From Ciona intestinalis (taxonomy: Eukaryota; Chordata; Ascidiacea; Phlebobranchia; Cionidae), in contig NC_020167.2 of NCBI RefSeq assembly GCF_000224145.3, positions 7,159,260 to 7,223,259 of the forward strand: 64,000 nucleotides of DNA, in the 5' to 3' direction. Positions 23,751 through 36,100 of the stretch are shown piece after piece. The notes under the pieces are model-generated. The model saw nothing but the letters and a program-made list of their open reading frames with translations. It was not told the DNA's origin and ran no database searches. Numbering within the stretch: position 1 is the stretch's first letter; each line of letters starts with the position of its first letter. A program made the position numbers and the translations under genes.

Positions 23751-25753
23751 TTAAACATCTTTGATGGGAAAATTACACAGAAAATCGATCCTTGGCAGAT
23801 TGGCAGCGTGCAGAAGGTCGTTTATAGGTGTGTGATCAAGTGGGTGGGAGTCGCGATGGAAAAATAATATTTTGCCGTCTAAAAAAAAGGAACTAAAATT
23901 AAAACGCAATTGAATAAAACTGACATAAATAGAATACAACTCCTTAACCAACATTTAAATTACATGTTCGTTCAACACCTAATATATTAAAGTTTACCAG
24001 TGAGAGTGATTGTGAATAAATGTGACTTATTTATCCTGGGCGGACAACGACATTCGTTATAAGTAACGTGGGAATTCTGTTGACACATTTATTAAAGCAT
24101 ATTACAGATAATCTAACAGTCAATAACTAGCATTTCAAAATAAATTACCAAGATCCCATTAACTGAAACCATGTATTTAGACAGTGATGTGTTTTTACCT
24201 TGGTCGATAATAAGTTGTCCCCCTTGTTGTAAAGAATCTCCCTGTTCAACCTGACTTTTTATTCCTCTCCAAACGGTTCGGAAAAAGCCAGAAAATGCGG
24301 TTGATTTTACATGGGGACTAACCTCATCTGTAAATAAAGATAAATTGCACAACTGTCAATTTAATAATTTAATGACACTTATTCATCATTACATGGCAGA
24401 CCAAATACATTTAAAACATACGTGGTTATAAAATATGTAATTAGGCAAAACATTGTCACGAAGCTTAGTTCATAACACATTGGGTGTTGCGGATGGGGTC
24501 CGAACTATATTGTAGACTTAATAAAGTATGTGAATATGGACCTAGTAAAAATCACACACATGCTTAAACGTGCTTAAATGTGAACTTTGCAAACGAATAG
24601 AAAAGCTGTGTAAGCCATACACAGACACAGTTAAACTTACTGGACAATGAGTTTTGTGGATAATCGTAAAGTCCAAGACATTTATGGATGATCCGTTTGG
24701 AATCACAAAACATTGAATGTTCAAAATTGGTTTCATCACAGAAAGGAGCAATGAAGCGCGATGGAGCACAACCAATCACAATGATTTTTACATTGCTGCC
24801 CTAAAATTTAATATAAAAAGAGTTTTAATTTATCAGCAATGTATGGCATTGACAGCTATAGTTTGTATAGGCAGCAACTTTTTAAAATGCGCAGGAAACA
24901 GGGATAGTTAGACGTGCATGCCTATGGGACAAATTTGGTTTCTATTGTGTAGTGAATAATGCAATGCAACTCTAGAGTACCTCTGCCCACCCTGCCACCC
25001 CAGGTTTGCCGCCTACGATTACTGCTTGTATAGTATTATACAGGCAATACTTATACATAAGTTATTTAACTTACTTCTAAGTGACGCGGGAATATTTTGG
25101 AAAAATCTTCAACATATTCTTTGGCAACATAATCAATGAAGTGCTGAATAGAAATATGATATATTACTTTTGAATCTACCTCATTTAAAATATAGAAATA
25201 GCGATAAAACAACCAATAAGGGTTTTGCGACTGATTTTTTACAGTTTTTCATATACCTTAAAGAAAAAACGGTGCTAGTGAAGAATCTTCCCCCCCACCT
25301 TATTTGCTAACCACTAACCCCTATAACCACTAACTACTAATTCCTATAACCACTAACCCCCTAACCATCAACACCTAAACCTATTCCCCAACAACACCTA
25401 AACCTAAAGGGTTAGTGGTTAGCATATAAGGTGGGGGGGTAGATTCTTCACTAGCACCAGTTTTTCATTTGCCTTAAAGAACTGCATGTTTCTTAATAGA
25501 AAAACTTAAAAAAGAAACAACATGCTTTTACTTTGAAGAAAAACAGCATACTTACACTTCAAGAAAAAAATTAAATAAGAACAGACTAGTTACTTACCCT
25601 AATAAACACTATAATGCAGGTAGAACCCTCTCTTGCAGATTTAAAAGTCGTTGCCTGTCCATTCCGGTCACGTAGAATGCACTGATCAACTGCATTCAAA
25701 TCAAATAAATTTTCTGGCAGACGTTGTATTTCTACTTCTTCTGGTGGCTCCAT
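23751..25753 (-). CDS. PRXL2C: PRXL2C (AAED1) peroxiredoxin-like protein lacking the CxxC cysteines, complete, 213 aa
   Basis: AhpC/TSA-type thioredoxin-fold protein. Exons 25753-25598, 25143-25075, 24800-24641, 24327-24199, 23878-23751, all GT-AG with phases 0,0,1,1. The protein follows vertebrate PRXL2C from end to end: CIIVFIRHFIDYVAKEYVED against VVVFVRHFLCYICKEYVED, then NVKIIVIGCAPSRFIAPFCD, IIHKCLGLYDYP, SPHVKSTAFSGFFRTVWRG, GDSLQQGGQLIIDQG and ILFFHRDSHPLDHTPINDLL. The family redox pair (CxxC) is replaced by Asp56 and Ala59, so classical peroxiredoxin-like redox chemistry is unlikely unless another cysteine serves. In mammals the protein has been tied to glycolysis and ERK signalling; that role here is inference. 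The Kozak context at the ATG (aaaatgg) is good. Confidence 0.92.
24013..24090 (-). mobile_element. SINE 3' fragment
   Basis: tgtgacttatttatcctggg and cgttataagtaacgtgggaa; in the last intron of PRXL2C. Confidence 0.5.
25271..25458. mobile_element. Foldback element with CCCTAA-type repeats, copy 2
   Basis: Inverted arms ggtgctagtgaagaatcttc and agattcttcactagcacc; between them several ctaaccactaacccctataa units and, on the right, agggttagtggttagcatat. Lies in PRXL2C intron 1. Confidence 0.8.
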
Positions 25754-27241
25754 TTTAAAAGTTTAGAAACCAAATTATACAGACATTGTATAGCGCATAA
25801 GAATCTGTACTGCATTACACACAATACGTATAGATATTTAAAAGTGTGTGTACACAGTCGATTCGCCAACGGTAAAATATTTCATTCGTTCATTCATTAT
25901 TTGGATTGCCCATGAAAAAAGGTTTTTGCATTCAATATTTTTACTACAACACAGGACATACACACCACATATATAGCATATCCAGATCCTATACGTACAG
26001 TAATCACAAAGCATGTTAATATGATACAAACACAATTGTTTTGCAAAAATGCGCACATGCAATTGTAAAGTAAAGATCTGTATACTGTATCCATGAAATA
26101 GGTCAGGGGTTCGTTTTGTGATTCATTTTGTCGTTATATAAGTCAATCAGGGTAATGAAGTAGAGAATCGTTTTAAAAAACGGTTATTTTTAACCGAATC
26201 GTTTCCGCATCCTAACCATGTAACGCCGCATGTTAATTTGACATTTAATCATCTTGCTTCGGTCGTTACCATGGAAACAGTGTTCACATAGTTGCCTTGG
26301 TAACAGTGTTCACGAATGATGACGTAGTGAAATATTTGTTGGGGAGAAAAGCTTTGAGAAATAAACAAAGTTTCGGAACCACTTCAAATTCCAATGCACG
26401 CGGAATTAATAATTATTTCTTGCCGCTTTTGATTGGTTGGCGGTTAACACTAGCCGTCCTTGCCGCCTCAGTTTTAACTTAGTATTCACTTTAGAATTTA
26501 GAATCTTAGATGGTGATAGTTCTGCACCTAAATGGATTATTCTTGCTTCTACTACAAGAATTGACGAGTTAAGTTGGTTAAGGTCTAGCATTGTATTCCT
26601 CTTTCTATTAAGAGTATTTATACTATTAATGTATTATTTGTCAAGTGATATTATTATTCCTAATATTATATTAATACTACCGTAATTTTAACATTATTAT
26701 TTCACTTTCGGGAATTGCGCGACGGTTCTTTATTGCGTCACAGTATACACGTCACTCGCGTCGCCACATTGATTTGCACGAATGTCTATTACGTCACCAG
26801 CGCTGCGTTCCAATACGTCACAAATGCTGCGTCCCTATACGTCACAATCGCCGTCGCAAATATGCTTCCTGACATCGTGTCCTAACGCGCGCATTCGCTC
26901 TCGCTTACAACAATCACGTCATAGTTACGTCATCGCTTTACCACGTTTGCTTATGACGTCACAACGTAGATTTTTTTATTCGTTAGTATTTTTCCATAGG
27001 GCCGCATAATCGTTTATCACTTTAACTTGTAAGCGTAAGTTATATTTTGCTTAAACATGTTAATTTAATACGTATATATTTTATATGTTAAAACCTACAT
27101 ATTTAATTTAATTTTATACTTTATACGAAGTAATTTATTATTTATTTTATATTTTAATTACGTTATTTTAATACACATTTTAAGATATATTTACATTTTA
27201 ATACACATTTTAAGATATATTTACATTCTAACTTTAGATAT
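25754..27241. other. Spacer between divergent genes
   Basis: Separates the PRXL2C start (minus) from the 27563 gene (plus). It contains the cluster of CGTCA sites listed separately; otherwise I see AT-rich sequence and no convincing exon. Confidence 0.5.
26709..26965. promoter_or_regulatory. Cluster of ATF/CREB-like CGTCA sites
   Basis: About eight CGTCA half-sites within 260 bp, such as tgcgtcacag, cacgtcactc, tacgtcaccag, tacgtcacaa (twice or more), cacgtcatag and tacgtcatcg, plus one palindrome tgacgtca at 26954. This density is far above that of nearby sequence. It lies between a minus-strand and a plus-strand gene and could serve either. Confidence 0.5.
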
Positions 27242-27433
27242 AGTAGGATGGGGAAGGTGGATTTAGCACATGATATACAAATACTCTGATCGTGTTTTGA
27301 AAAATAACTGCGGTGTATTTAAGCCGTGGGTATACGGTTTTATATTTCCTTGAATGTTCTTTCTTTACGATACCAAATGGGACGAGAAAATAGAATGAAA
27401 TAATGTCCCATCTTTCCCCACTCTACCCTACTT
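27242..27433 (+). mobile_element. MITE M1
   Basis: agtaggatggggaaggtgg to tctttccccactctacccta. Confidence 0.8.
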
Positions 27434-27562
27434 TACTAATTTAATATATTAATTTAATAACATTCGTGCTATAAGCATATATAAAGAAAGAAGATCAAAG
27501 AATTGGTAAGTTAATTCACAATAGGCATTGTTACGTACACCAGTTATTGTTTAGATGACGAC

Positions 27563-28190
27563 ATGAATGTGACGTTACAAAGTGGTGATGCCGCGACAGA
27601 AGTACCCACTTCGTAAGTTGTTTATATTAATGGTTTGCGGTGGTGTCTTTGCCAATATATCTTAATTTGTTTAATAAATACAACTGAATATGAGTTAATT
27701 TATTATGTATTTTAATAATTTAAAATTGTTGGATATTTTAGAAAATGGTACGTGACGTCACAGAGGATCAAGCGTCCAGCCGCACAATATACGTAAGAAT
27801 AAAGGTATTTATGACGTAAGATACTGCCAAAATGAATTTTTAAAGATTAGAATTGTTACAGAAAAGTCTTTAAAGCTGCAGAAGAAAAGCACAAGGTATA
27901 TACATTATCATTGCTATGTAGGTTGGGGTAAAATGAGATATATGTTTTCACTGTATTTTATCCTCCCAGCACTTGATAGTAAACAAAGAGTTTTTACAGA
28001 ATTATAGAACCGCATTCCCACGACTTTTAAAAATAGCGTTGTTTAAAATATAAGAAGCATTATGTCCTAACATTTGCTGGATCTAATTATGCAGGTTGTT
28101 ATTTTTTCAATCTATATTGTTTAATGTTTTGTATTGCAGACGAAGAACAAAGATAAAGACGACGAATATGGATGCCGGTTTGAGTTTTAA
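27563..28190 (+). CDS. Predicted small spliced gene, 61 aa, unrecognised
   Basis: Four phase-matched exons: 27563-27612, 27742-27792, 27862-27895, 28140-28190. Donors gtaagt, gtaaga, gtatat; acceptors ttttag, ttacag, ttgcag. The joined product is basic: it begins MNVTLQSGDAATEVPTS, continues WYVTSQRIKRPAAQYTKVFK and ends DKDDEYGCRFEF. No signal peptide or membrane segment. I do not recognise the family. The last intron carries a diverged MITE (27917-28072). Internally consistent splicing over three introns, one of only 69 nt, and a CRE-rich upstream region support a real gene, but the exons are short. Confidence 0.5.
27917..28072 (-). mobile_element. M1-related MITE, short subfamily
   Basis: aggttggggtaaaatgagat, agtaaacaaagagtttttac and gcgttgtttaaaatataa; same variant style as 41388 and 15774. 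Confidence 0.6.
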
Positions 28191-29605
28191 TTAGGCCTAA
28201 GAGTTGTGTGTTGTTGGGGTGTGGTTGCTGGAGCACTCTTACGGTGTTGCCGGATTTGTGTTTGTGTCTTATTTTTGCTGGACCTAACGTTGCTGCCAGC
28301 CTTTTTGTCAGTCACTACTTTGGTGCATTTGCATGTCACTGAAATATATGCAATGAAACTATGGCGAACATCTTGCTGGATCGGATTTTGCTGTTGTACA
28401 CTCTATTGAGTACTTCTTCTGCAATCGATTCCTTTAGCGGTTCTGTATTGTCCTAATCGCTTGGTATGAACGACATGTTGGTACACAACTACTCGAATAA
28501 TATTAACACGCAGTATAATATTCGCATAAAAGTAGTTTATATAATTCCAATAAACAATTTAACATTTAACGCAATAAATCTAGCCATGTGATGTAACTTC
28601 TATTTGGCATGTATAGCGTAATTGGGACGATGGCCACGTCTCAAGTATGCTATACAGTCGTCGATACGGTGGGTGAGTATTGTCATGACCTGCGTTCGGT
28701 GCGGTTACGTCAGTTTTGGTTGAGTTACGTCACGGTAAGGTTGGTGCGTGGACGTCGCCGCCAGTGATGCTACGCTCGGTCATTTAGGTCACTGTCAATG
28801 CGGTTCGTAACAACCTGACGCAGTTTCGTAACGGTCGAAGCGGTGCGTAACATCCGAACGATATTATATTGTGTGAAGATAAGATGAGAGTATCGCGGTA
28901 CCAACATGGCGACTTGTCAGGTGATTTGGGACGTGAGGAGCCGTTATTGGCTTCGACTCCTTGTTGTCGAACATTTAATATGGTGTACACTACAGATGAT
29001 TATCTTTCGGGATTTGAACCATATTTTCCTTGAAGATGTTTCAATAATGCTGTCCGCTTTATAGTTTATTTATAACCGTCCATTTTTGGTTATGATTGAG
29101 CTGTTGTGTTCATTGCATGTTTTGTTGCACCTTTTTGTATTTGCACCTCGTTTTATTATTTTTTTTTTGTTTTTGTCGTCGTTGTCGTGCACATGTGTAT
29201 GTGCATTCGTTGTTTCATTTTTGTCTTTTGGGTTTCTTTAACCTGCGTGGACAGTAACATCCCGCAAGGGTTTCTCACCAGAGTAGAAACCCACTACCAT
29301 TGGCTGGGGGCTTGTCGTGCCGTAGTGGCTTTCCACCAACGCCAGCCACATAAATTATGAAGGTATTTTAATCCTATTTTCATTTTTCAGACATTTTTCA
29401 GAAGCAATATATTTAGGAGGGCAATTTCCAAATGTTGTTATAAACTGCTTATATAATAAATATAATAATTTTAATAAACAAATTTATTGTAAAAACCTTT
29501 TATCTTTATTAAAAATAAATTGAAATGCAGTTGGCATATTGCTTGCGTTATTCTAGCTGAAGTTTTAGGTTAAGATAGCTAAATTAAGACGTTCGCATAA
29601 GCATA
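28191..29605. other. Gene-free stretch with scattered CGTCA sites
   Basis: No exon supported. gttacgtcagttttggttg, agttacgtcacgg and ggacgtcgcc occur at 28700-28760. The longest ORF (29106-29360) is a run of Phe/Val/Cys codons and looks like chance. Confidence 0.4.
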
Positions 29606-29804
29606 TTGGTTCTTAGTCGGTATAACACGGGTGGTGTTGTGTATCACACACCTCGTGCACAACCAGATATTAAGACATCCAGCAATTGCCGTAAACTGTA
29701 TGGCCCAAAGACACATACCCCCACAACGGTAGCAGCGGCGAGCCTTGGATCAATTACCTCGGCGTTAGCGGAAGACACACTGATCATTACACCACAGTGC
29801 CGGA
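29606..29804 (-). mobile_element. SINE with internal deletion
   Basis: tataacacgggtggtgttg, cacacctcgtgcacaac, then directly cacaacggtagcagcggcg and the tRNA-like head through caccacagtgccgg. Much of the middle block is missing. Confidence 0.7.
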
Positions 29805-30337
29805 CATAACTATGCACTGCAATCCTGACCCTTTTATCTAAAACCTTAGAATTACAATCAAACTACGCAATAAAGCAAATCAAATGAAATTGTGTTTATT
29901 TGTGCACGGAATTCGATTACAAATGAAAGTATAAAAAATAACAAAATACTTGTTTACTACAATGACCAAACATAGCTTTGACATGACCAATAACTCGAAC
30001 ACAATGAATAGGTAATAATACTTGATAGTAAACAAAGTCACAAGGGGTAATTCAAATGTACCAAAGTTCACATTGAAAAGTAGGCACCGCTAGAAAGTAA
30101 CAAATATATAAAGGCACTTAGTATTGTACCGTATACAGAACATAACTCTCACAATGGGAAACAATTATTTGAAAATGAAACACAATTTTTTGGCACTTCA
30201 TTAAACAAAATCGAAAATACTGAAAAAGTAAAAAGAAACAAATAGACATCAACTTGAGTTACTGCGATGATGTGAATCTCAGCGTGAAGATGTGCAACAA
30301 ATGAGGTGTGTTCATATGATTGTGATTCGTGAGTCTA

Positions 30338-32729
30338 TCATACAGTTGATGAAGTATTCAAAGTTGACCTGAAAGGATTTAAAACACTCTAGTTTAGAAT
30401 ATTGTTGTTGTTGAACATAATACTTTTTCTATATTACTTCTTCCACCAGGCATAATGTAAATAGACTTTTAACAGTTGGAATAAAAACATAATGTATTTT
30501 CGATTTTTTGTCTGCTATCCAGCAAGACTTCACCAGAGAAATAATATATCTTCGCATGTGATGAGATTTCAGCAAGATATATGGACCCATACAGCAGACG
30601 AATCATTGGTGTCAAAAAAAACACTGACAAACTTACCCTACTAGGGGTTGAACAACCTTTTGATTTGAATTCACATCTGATTTTCTTGCTTTGTTGTCGA
30701 TAGTGCTACGATAACCAACTTGGTAATCAACTGTGGATAAAAAACAGATTTATTTGTCTGTAGAGTAGAGTGTATAGTCACTCCTTTTATCTAAAACGAT
30801 ATTTTTTTTGTTTTATCAATAAGCTAGTTTTAACAACTGTTGTTTTACTGTTACTACCCGTTTTTTTCGCATTTGTAAACTCTCAAGCTCTTCATTATCA
30901 TGACCAAACGGCGAACAGACAAAATAAGTTTCATTTATTTGTTGAGCAGCTAAAGTAGCAAATAATTAGTAATTCAAACTTACATGTCCTCTCATCTTCT
31001 TTCATTATCCCAACAGAATAACTTGCAAAACTGAATCCAATCACCTATATATGACAGCAAAGTTACTTAGCAAGCATATACAACAAAGGTTACAATAAAA
31101 TAGCAGAGACAAAAATGCCGAAGAGAACAATGTAGACTGCTTGAAATTGAATGGCAACTGATTTTAAATCTGTTCTTAAGTAACTTGGCTACACTAATAG
31201 GTAAAAAAAATGATGCTGTTTTTACGTTTTTTTTATTACTGTCTTTTGTTCTATACAAGGTAGCCATAACATTAATATATACATAACAACTTGACTTACT
31301 GCAAGAAGTAGCTGAACACCCGATTGTAGAATCTCAATATATTCGAACCGATATATACAGAACTTATCTTTTGAGACTGCCTCTGCTGCACAGCCAACTG
31401 GGTGGGTTTTGAACCAGGTGTAGTTGTCATTCAAACCCAAGTTTAAACTTACCATATATTCTGCCTGAAATAAATAACAATGTGTTAGTTTTCCTCTGCA
31501 TGGACGACAAACCTACCTTGGATTTAGTTCACAGGATTAATCAGTGAACATTATAATCAATAAATTAGACTTGTTTGTTTCACTGGATTGTGGGTTTAGT
31601 TATCCCTGCCTTTCCTAACACAAAAATTTAATGCCTGTGTTCATGTATTATGACAAGGAGCTGAAATAAATATCTTTTATTATACAATTGGTTGGACTCG
31701 ATTTTTGTCTGTATGTTTTCGTAGCAGACTTTTACAGTATTTCTTTACATAAGGATCGTTCAACTCTATTAGCATCAGGGTCAGATTCACTCAGAATTTA
31801 TTATAGTCATAAAACCAGGAGATTCATGCCGAAGATCAAATACACCTAGGAGATTTATGTAAACAATAATTACCTACCAAGCTTAAGTTCCCAACCCCAA
31901 AGTAAAGCAGGATAATGTAAAGATTCCAACCCAACCAAATAAGCGACCATGCAGCATACTGTGGGAAATAATTTAAACTGTGAATATTTTTCAAAACATT
32001 TTACACCAAAACATTCGCACATAAATTGACAATGTATATTTTTAGGTTAACCTATAAAGAACTTTATTTTTAAACTTGTGTTGATATAATACATAGGGCA
32101 GTTGTGCAACTTATTAGTGTACCATATGTTTTAAGTCACCACAAATTCTGCACAATTTAGCTTTACTTGGCACTAGTAAAGAATCCTTCGGTACGTCACA
32201 GAATAGGCTGGTGGAAAGTGTTAGTGGTTGGTAGCTTGAAATTATTACTTACAGAGTTATATTGGGTTAGGCAGATAACATAGGAAGAGGATTCTTCAGT
32301 AGCAACGTTTGCTTTGGTATTTAGTTCAACTTACCACAGCTATAATTCTTCGTTTCTGCCGGTACGCCCCGAAAAGTCCAATAATCACTCCAGCAATTTG
32401 ACAAAAGTTCACCACAATCGCTCCCCATTGTAAAGCAAGGAAATCAAACGTTTGGCGAACAGAAATGGTCAACTAAAAGTAAGTAATGTGAAAAATATTA
32501 TATAAAGTGGGACATTATTATTGTGATCATATGCTAAATGATGCCAATATTTATAAAAAGGAAGTTTACAGAAACATTGTAACAGTAAAAAGAAACATTG
32601 TAACAGTAAAAAAACAGCGAATGTAAAGGACAAGATTATATACAGCACTTAACACTTTTATGAATTACTTACCAACTGAATAACACATATAGTGATTAAA
32701 CTACAGGCGGCAGAGGCATGGCATCCCAT
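30338..32729 (-). CDS. NKAIN: NKAIN family, Na,K-ATPase beta-subunit interacting protein, complete, 208 aa
   Basis: Four-pass membrane protein that binds the Na,K-ATPase beta subunit. Seven phase-matched exons: 32729-32673, 32472-32335, 31958-31878, 31464-31300, 31044-30984, 30730-30637, 30368-30338. Length 208 aa equals vertebrate NKAINs. Signature segments in order: MGCHASAACSLITICVIQL (family MGYCSGRCTLIFICGMQL), VRQTFDFLALQWGAIVVNF, GLFGAYRQKRRIIAVYAAW, WNLYIILLYFGVGNLSL, NYTWFKTHPVGC, YIEILQSGVQLLLAVIGF and DYQVGYRSTIDN. Hydrophobic segments lie at about 5-22, 33-55, 65-85 and 151-172. It starts 437 bp from the divergent BUD13 start, so the two may share a promoter. Which vertebrate paralogue it matches best cannot be judged here; ascidians probably have a single pre-duplication copy. 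Confidence 0.95.
30440..30560 (+). repeat. Repeat family R3, intronic
   Basis: cttccaccaggcataatgta, acttttaacagttggaataa, tgtattttcga and gctatccagcaagacttcac match the 13199 copy. In the last intron of NKAIN. Confidence 0.5.
32169..32306. mobile_element. Foldback element relative, decayed
   Basis: Ends ggcactagtaaagaatcctt and ggattcttcagtagcaac mirror the arms of the 25271 element, with gttagtggttggtag inside; in NKAIN intron 2. Confidence 0.45.
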
Positions 32730-33165
32730 AACGGCAAGTAATATTCGTAGTTGTAAAATCCTTGATCACACTTTCTCCGTTTGCATCAACAGTCTCTCTG
32801 AATGGTGTAAGAACTGCGACGTTACCCTGCCATTCAGTGATAGTTGCCGCCGAAATGTTTTTTCGACCAATTACCAATATACAAATCCCTAAAGTTTGCC
32901 TTTTTTGTTATTTTTTACTGTTATAAATTATTTTCTTTGTTTTCAAATATTTTGTTGTGAAATAAGAGTAATAGTTGTCTATTAGATCCACGGCTCCCCA
33001 AATCGTTTCTATATTTTCAGGTTTCTATGTTATGAAGAAAAGGGAGATCCCCGTAAATAATTTTGTATTTGTAAAATGTGTATAAGATTTACATTAATTG
33101 TTTTGTTATATATTTCTTGATTTTAGTTCATATTACTGATTACAGATATTGTAGACACAACCAAG

Positions 33166-36100
33166 ATGTCTTCTTTAAGCAAAGAAGAATATTTAAAACG
33201 GTATTTGTCGCCGGCAGACGCAGGAGAAAAGCCCAAGAAAAAGAGAAAGAAAAAAGTGAAAACCATGTGAGTTTCATTGAATAAATACCCTTTATTTGAT
33301 TTTATATAACTTAGAACTGTTGTTGTCAAGTGTAATATAAATTTAAAACCGATCTTTCAGGATATTTATTATTCCACCGAGGTTTCACTGTTCTGTTCTT
33401 TGCATACATTAACGAAACTCTTTCATATTCTGAATAAATCAATATAACTTGCTTTATCCTTGCGTGGCCAGAAAACGAATGTTGATATAACACGGGTGTT
33501 CAGTTTCAACCACTGCATGCCGCTTAAGAGAATGAATGATTGTAACTTGCTTTATCCTTGCTTGTCCGGAAAATGTTGGTCGTTATAAATTTTAATTGTG
33601 TCTTACTATTCTGTAACTATTTTCCAGCCAAGGAAAAGGATTCAAGATAGTTGATGATGATGCAATGTTGGAAGAACCAGTGGATAATGATGAGCTGGAA
33701 ATGAAATTTCTGGTCAGTAGCATCAGCCTGCTAGCTTTTAAGGAAAACTTTTTTAGATTTAAAACTTGTAATTTTGCAGACAGAGGAGGAAAAACCGGTG
33801 ATTGAAAACTTGGATGTGAGGACGGAAGAAGAGAAAGAACTTGATCGTTACCGAAGAAGTAAGATGTGGAAAGCTATGGGAGCTTCAGAGGAAGATGATG
33901 ATGAAGATGGTGTTGTCAGTCTTGCTTCCGTTAAAAAGAAAAGAAAGAAAGAGAAGAAGAAGCGATATGATTCGGATAGTGATATAGACGTACCACGTAA
34001 GAAAGTTAATGAAAGTGACAGCGATCTTGATGTTCCACGGGGAAATACAATGAACAAAGTCAGACATGATTCGGACAGTGATTTAGATTTACCTCGTGGT
34101 GGGGATTCACGAAAGAAAAGTAATAGACACGATTCGGATAGCGATATTGATGTGCCTCGTAATAAAACTACAAGACAGCGAAGGGATAATGATGACAGTG
34201 ACCTAGATCTGCCACGAAATGGCAGACGAAATAAAAATGATTCCGATAGCGACCTTGAGGTTACCAGAAGGACTAAATCAAGTCGTGACAATAATGATCA
34301 ACGCAGTAAAAGAAACAATGAAGCATCGAAGAAACATTCAAAACACTCACGATCACGACACGACAGCGATTCAGATATAAGTGTGGAGAGAAACACACGA
34401 CACAACAATGAAAAATCTATCGACAAAAAGAAGGTATTTTCTAAACTCCTACCCGTGTTGTCCCAACCCGAAGGCATTTAACTTTTTTTAGATTTTTTGG
34501 TTAAGATTCTATAAATCAATTGGTATTCCTCTAAGTGATTGCTGGATGCAGTCATAGGCCGCATTAATCAATGAAGTTCACTATTTTTTTCAACTAAGAT
34601 TATGTCGGTATTTTAGCAATGTCACCCCAGATTTAGGGCAAAATTAAAAGTTTTGTTTATATGTGCATTAATTTTAATTTTTATAGAAGGGTATGATTGG
34701 TGGGGGAGCTGGTGGTCTTACAAGTGTAACTGATCTTCGTAAAGAAATGGAGGAAAGAAAGAAACAAGAATCTGAGCTCGACAAACTTGCTACTGAATAT
34801 AAAAACGCAAGTATGTGACAAAATCTTAAACTGTTGATGTTATTATGGCTCTTCTATATTAATATTCTAATTTTATCACTTTATATAACCTTACTACATA
34901 TCATATGGGGTTACTAGGGGTCACTTGGGGTTACAAGGGGTCATATGTTACACAGGGTCAGGGTTACTTTATTAAAGCTTCCCAGTTTCCATGTAGAGTA
35001 ACTGTAGCTGGACTTTATTTTTAGCATTTATTTTATTTTTTAAATTTTAGATATTTTTTTACCACTTCAGTATCCATTAGGTAATGTGTTTATTTTAAAG
35101 AAATTTTTTTCAGAGGCTGTTTATCGAGAGAAGGGCACTGGTAAACGAATTGACAAAGAGAAAGAACAAAAAGAAAAAGACGAGAAGGCGGAAAAGAGGA
35201 GACAAAAAGAAGAAAAATATAGCAGATGGGGTGGCGGGTAAGATGTAGTTAAAAAATTGTTTTCACCTAAATGTTGAACTCACTCAGTTGAAGTAACAAA
35301 TATGACCCCAATAAAGAAAGAGCGTCGCAGGCAGGCAATTTACACATTGGGATAACATTGTTGAAATGCACTTACACCCATAGTTTCAATCATCATTTTA
35401 TGTAAAATAACATTTTTTGCTATGTATAGACACCTAACAGCAGGTTAAAATCTGGTTAAGATAATAACATTCTAAAACATATGATGTGACTGCTGTTTTA
35501 AAATCACTCTGGTCACACATAACATTACTTCTGCCTCTGACCATCTACTTGTTTCAGTGTGAAGCAAGCTGAGTTGAAAGCATCAGCTGTTGCCGACACG
35601 ATCCATGAGTCCAACAAACCTCTTGCTCGTTACAACGATGACGAAGATCTTGAAACGATGCGTCGAGCTGAGATGCGAGCCGAGGACCCCATGGCCGAGT
35701 ACTTTGCTCGAAAGAAGAAAAAAGAATCCGGGAATAAACCAGGTCAGTTATCACTATCAGTAGAAAATCCTGAATTTTTGGTGTAATGTGCCAATCCTGG
35801 CTTAAATCCTAGGACCCATAGTGGGCCATCCTGTGGGACCTCACTCACATAACATAGAATAAAATAATGTGTATGCAACTTTGTGGGTGATTTTTATTCT
35901 AAGAGAACAACGGTGTACAAATGTGTAAGAAGTACAACGAGTTTAACTACCTTGCTATAAATACTTAATGTTGTAACGACTTATGTGTTTTTCTGTTAAT
36001 TCTATTCCTAAAACATAACATTTTTTCCGTTCTCTTACAATAACAATTGTGATATCGAATTAAAAATAGTGTAGAGATTATAATTAACAGCTAAACGACA

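Noticed and set aside
33848-34291. 147-codon minus-strand ORF within BUD13
   Set aside because: Mirror of the Asp/Ser repeat codons of BUD13 exon 3; shadow ORF.
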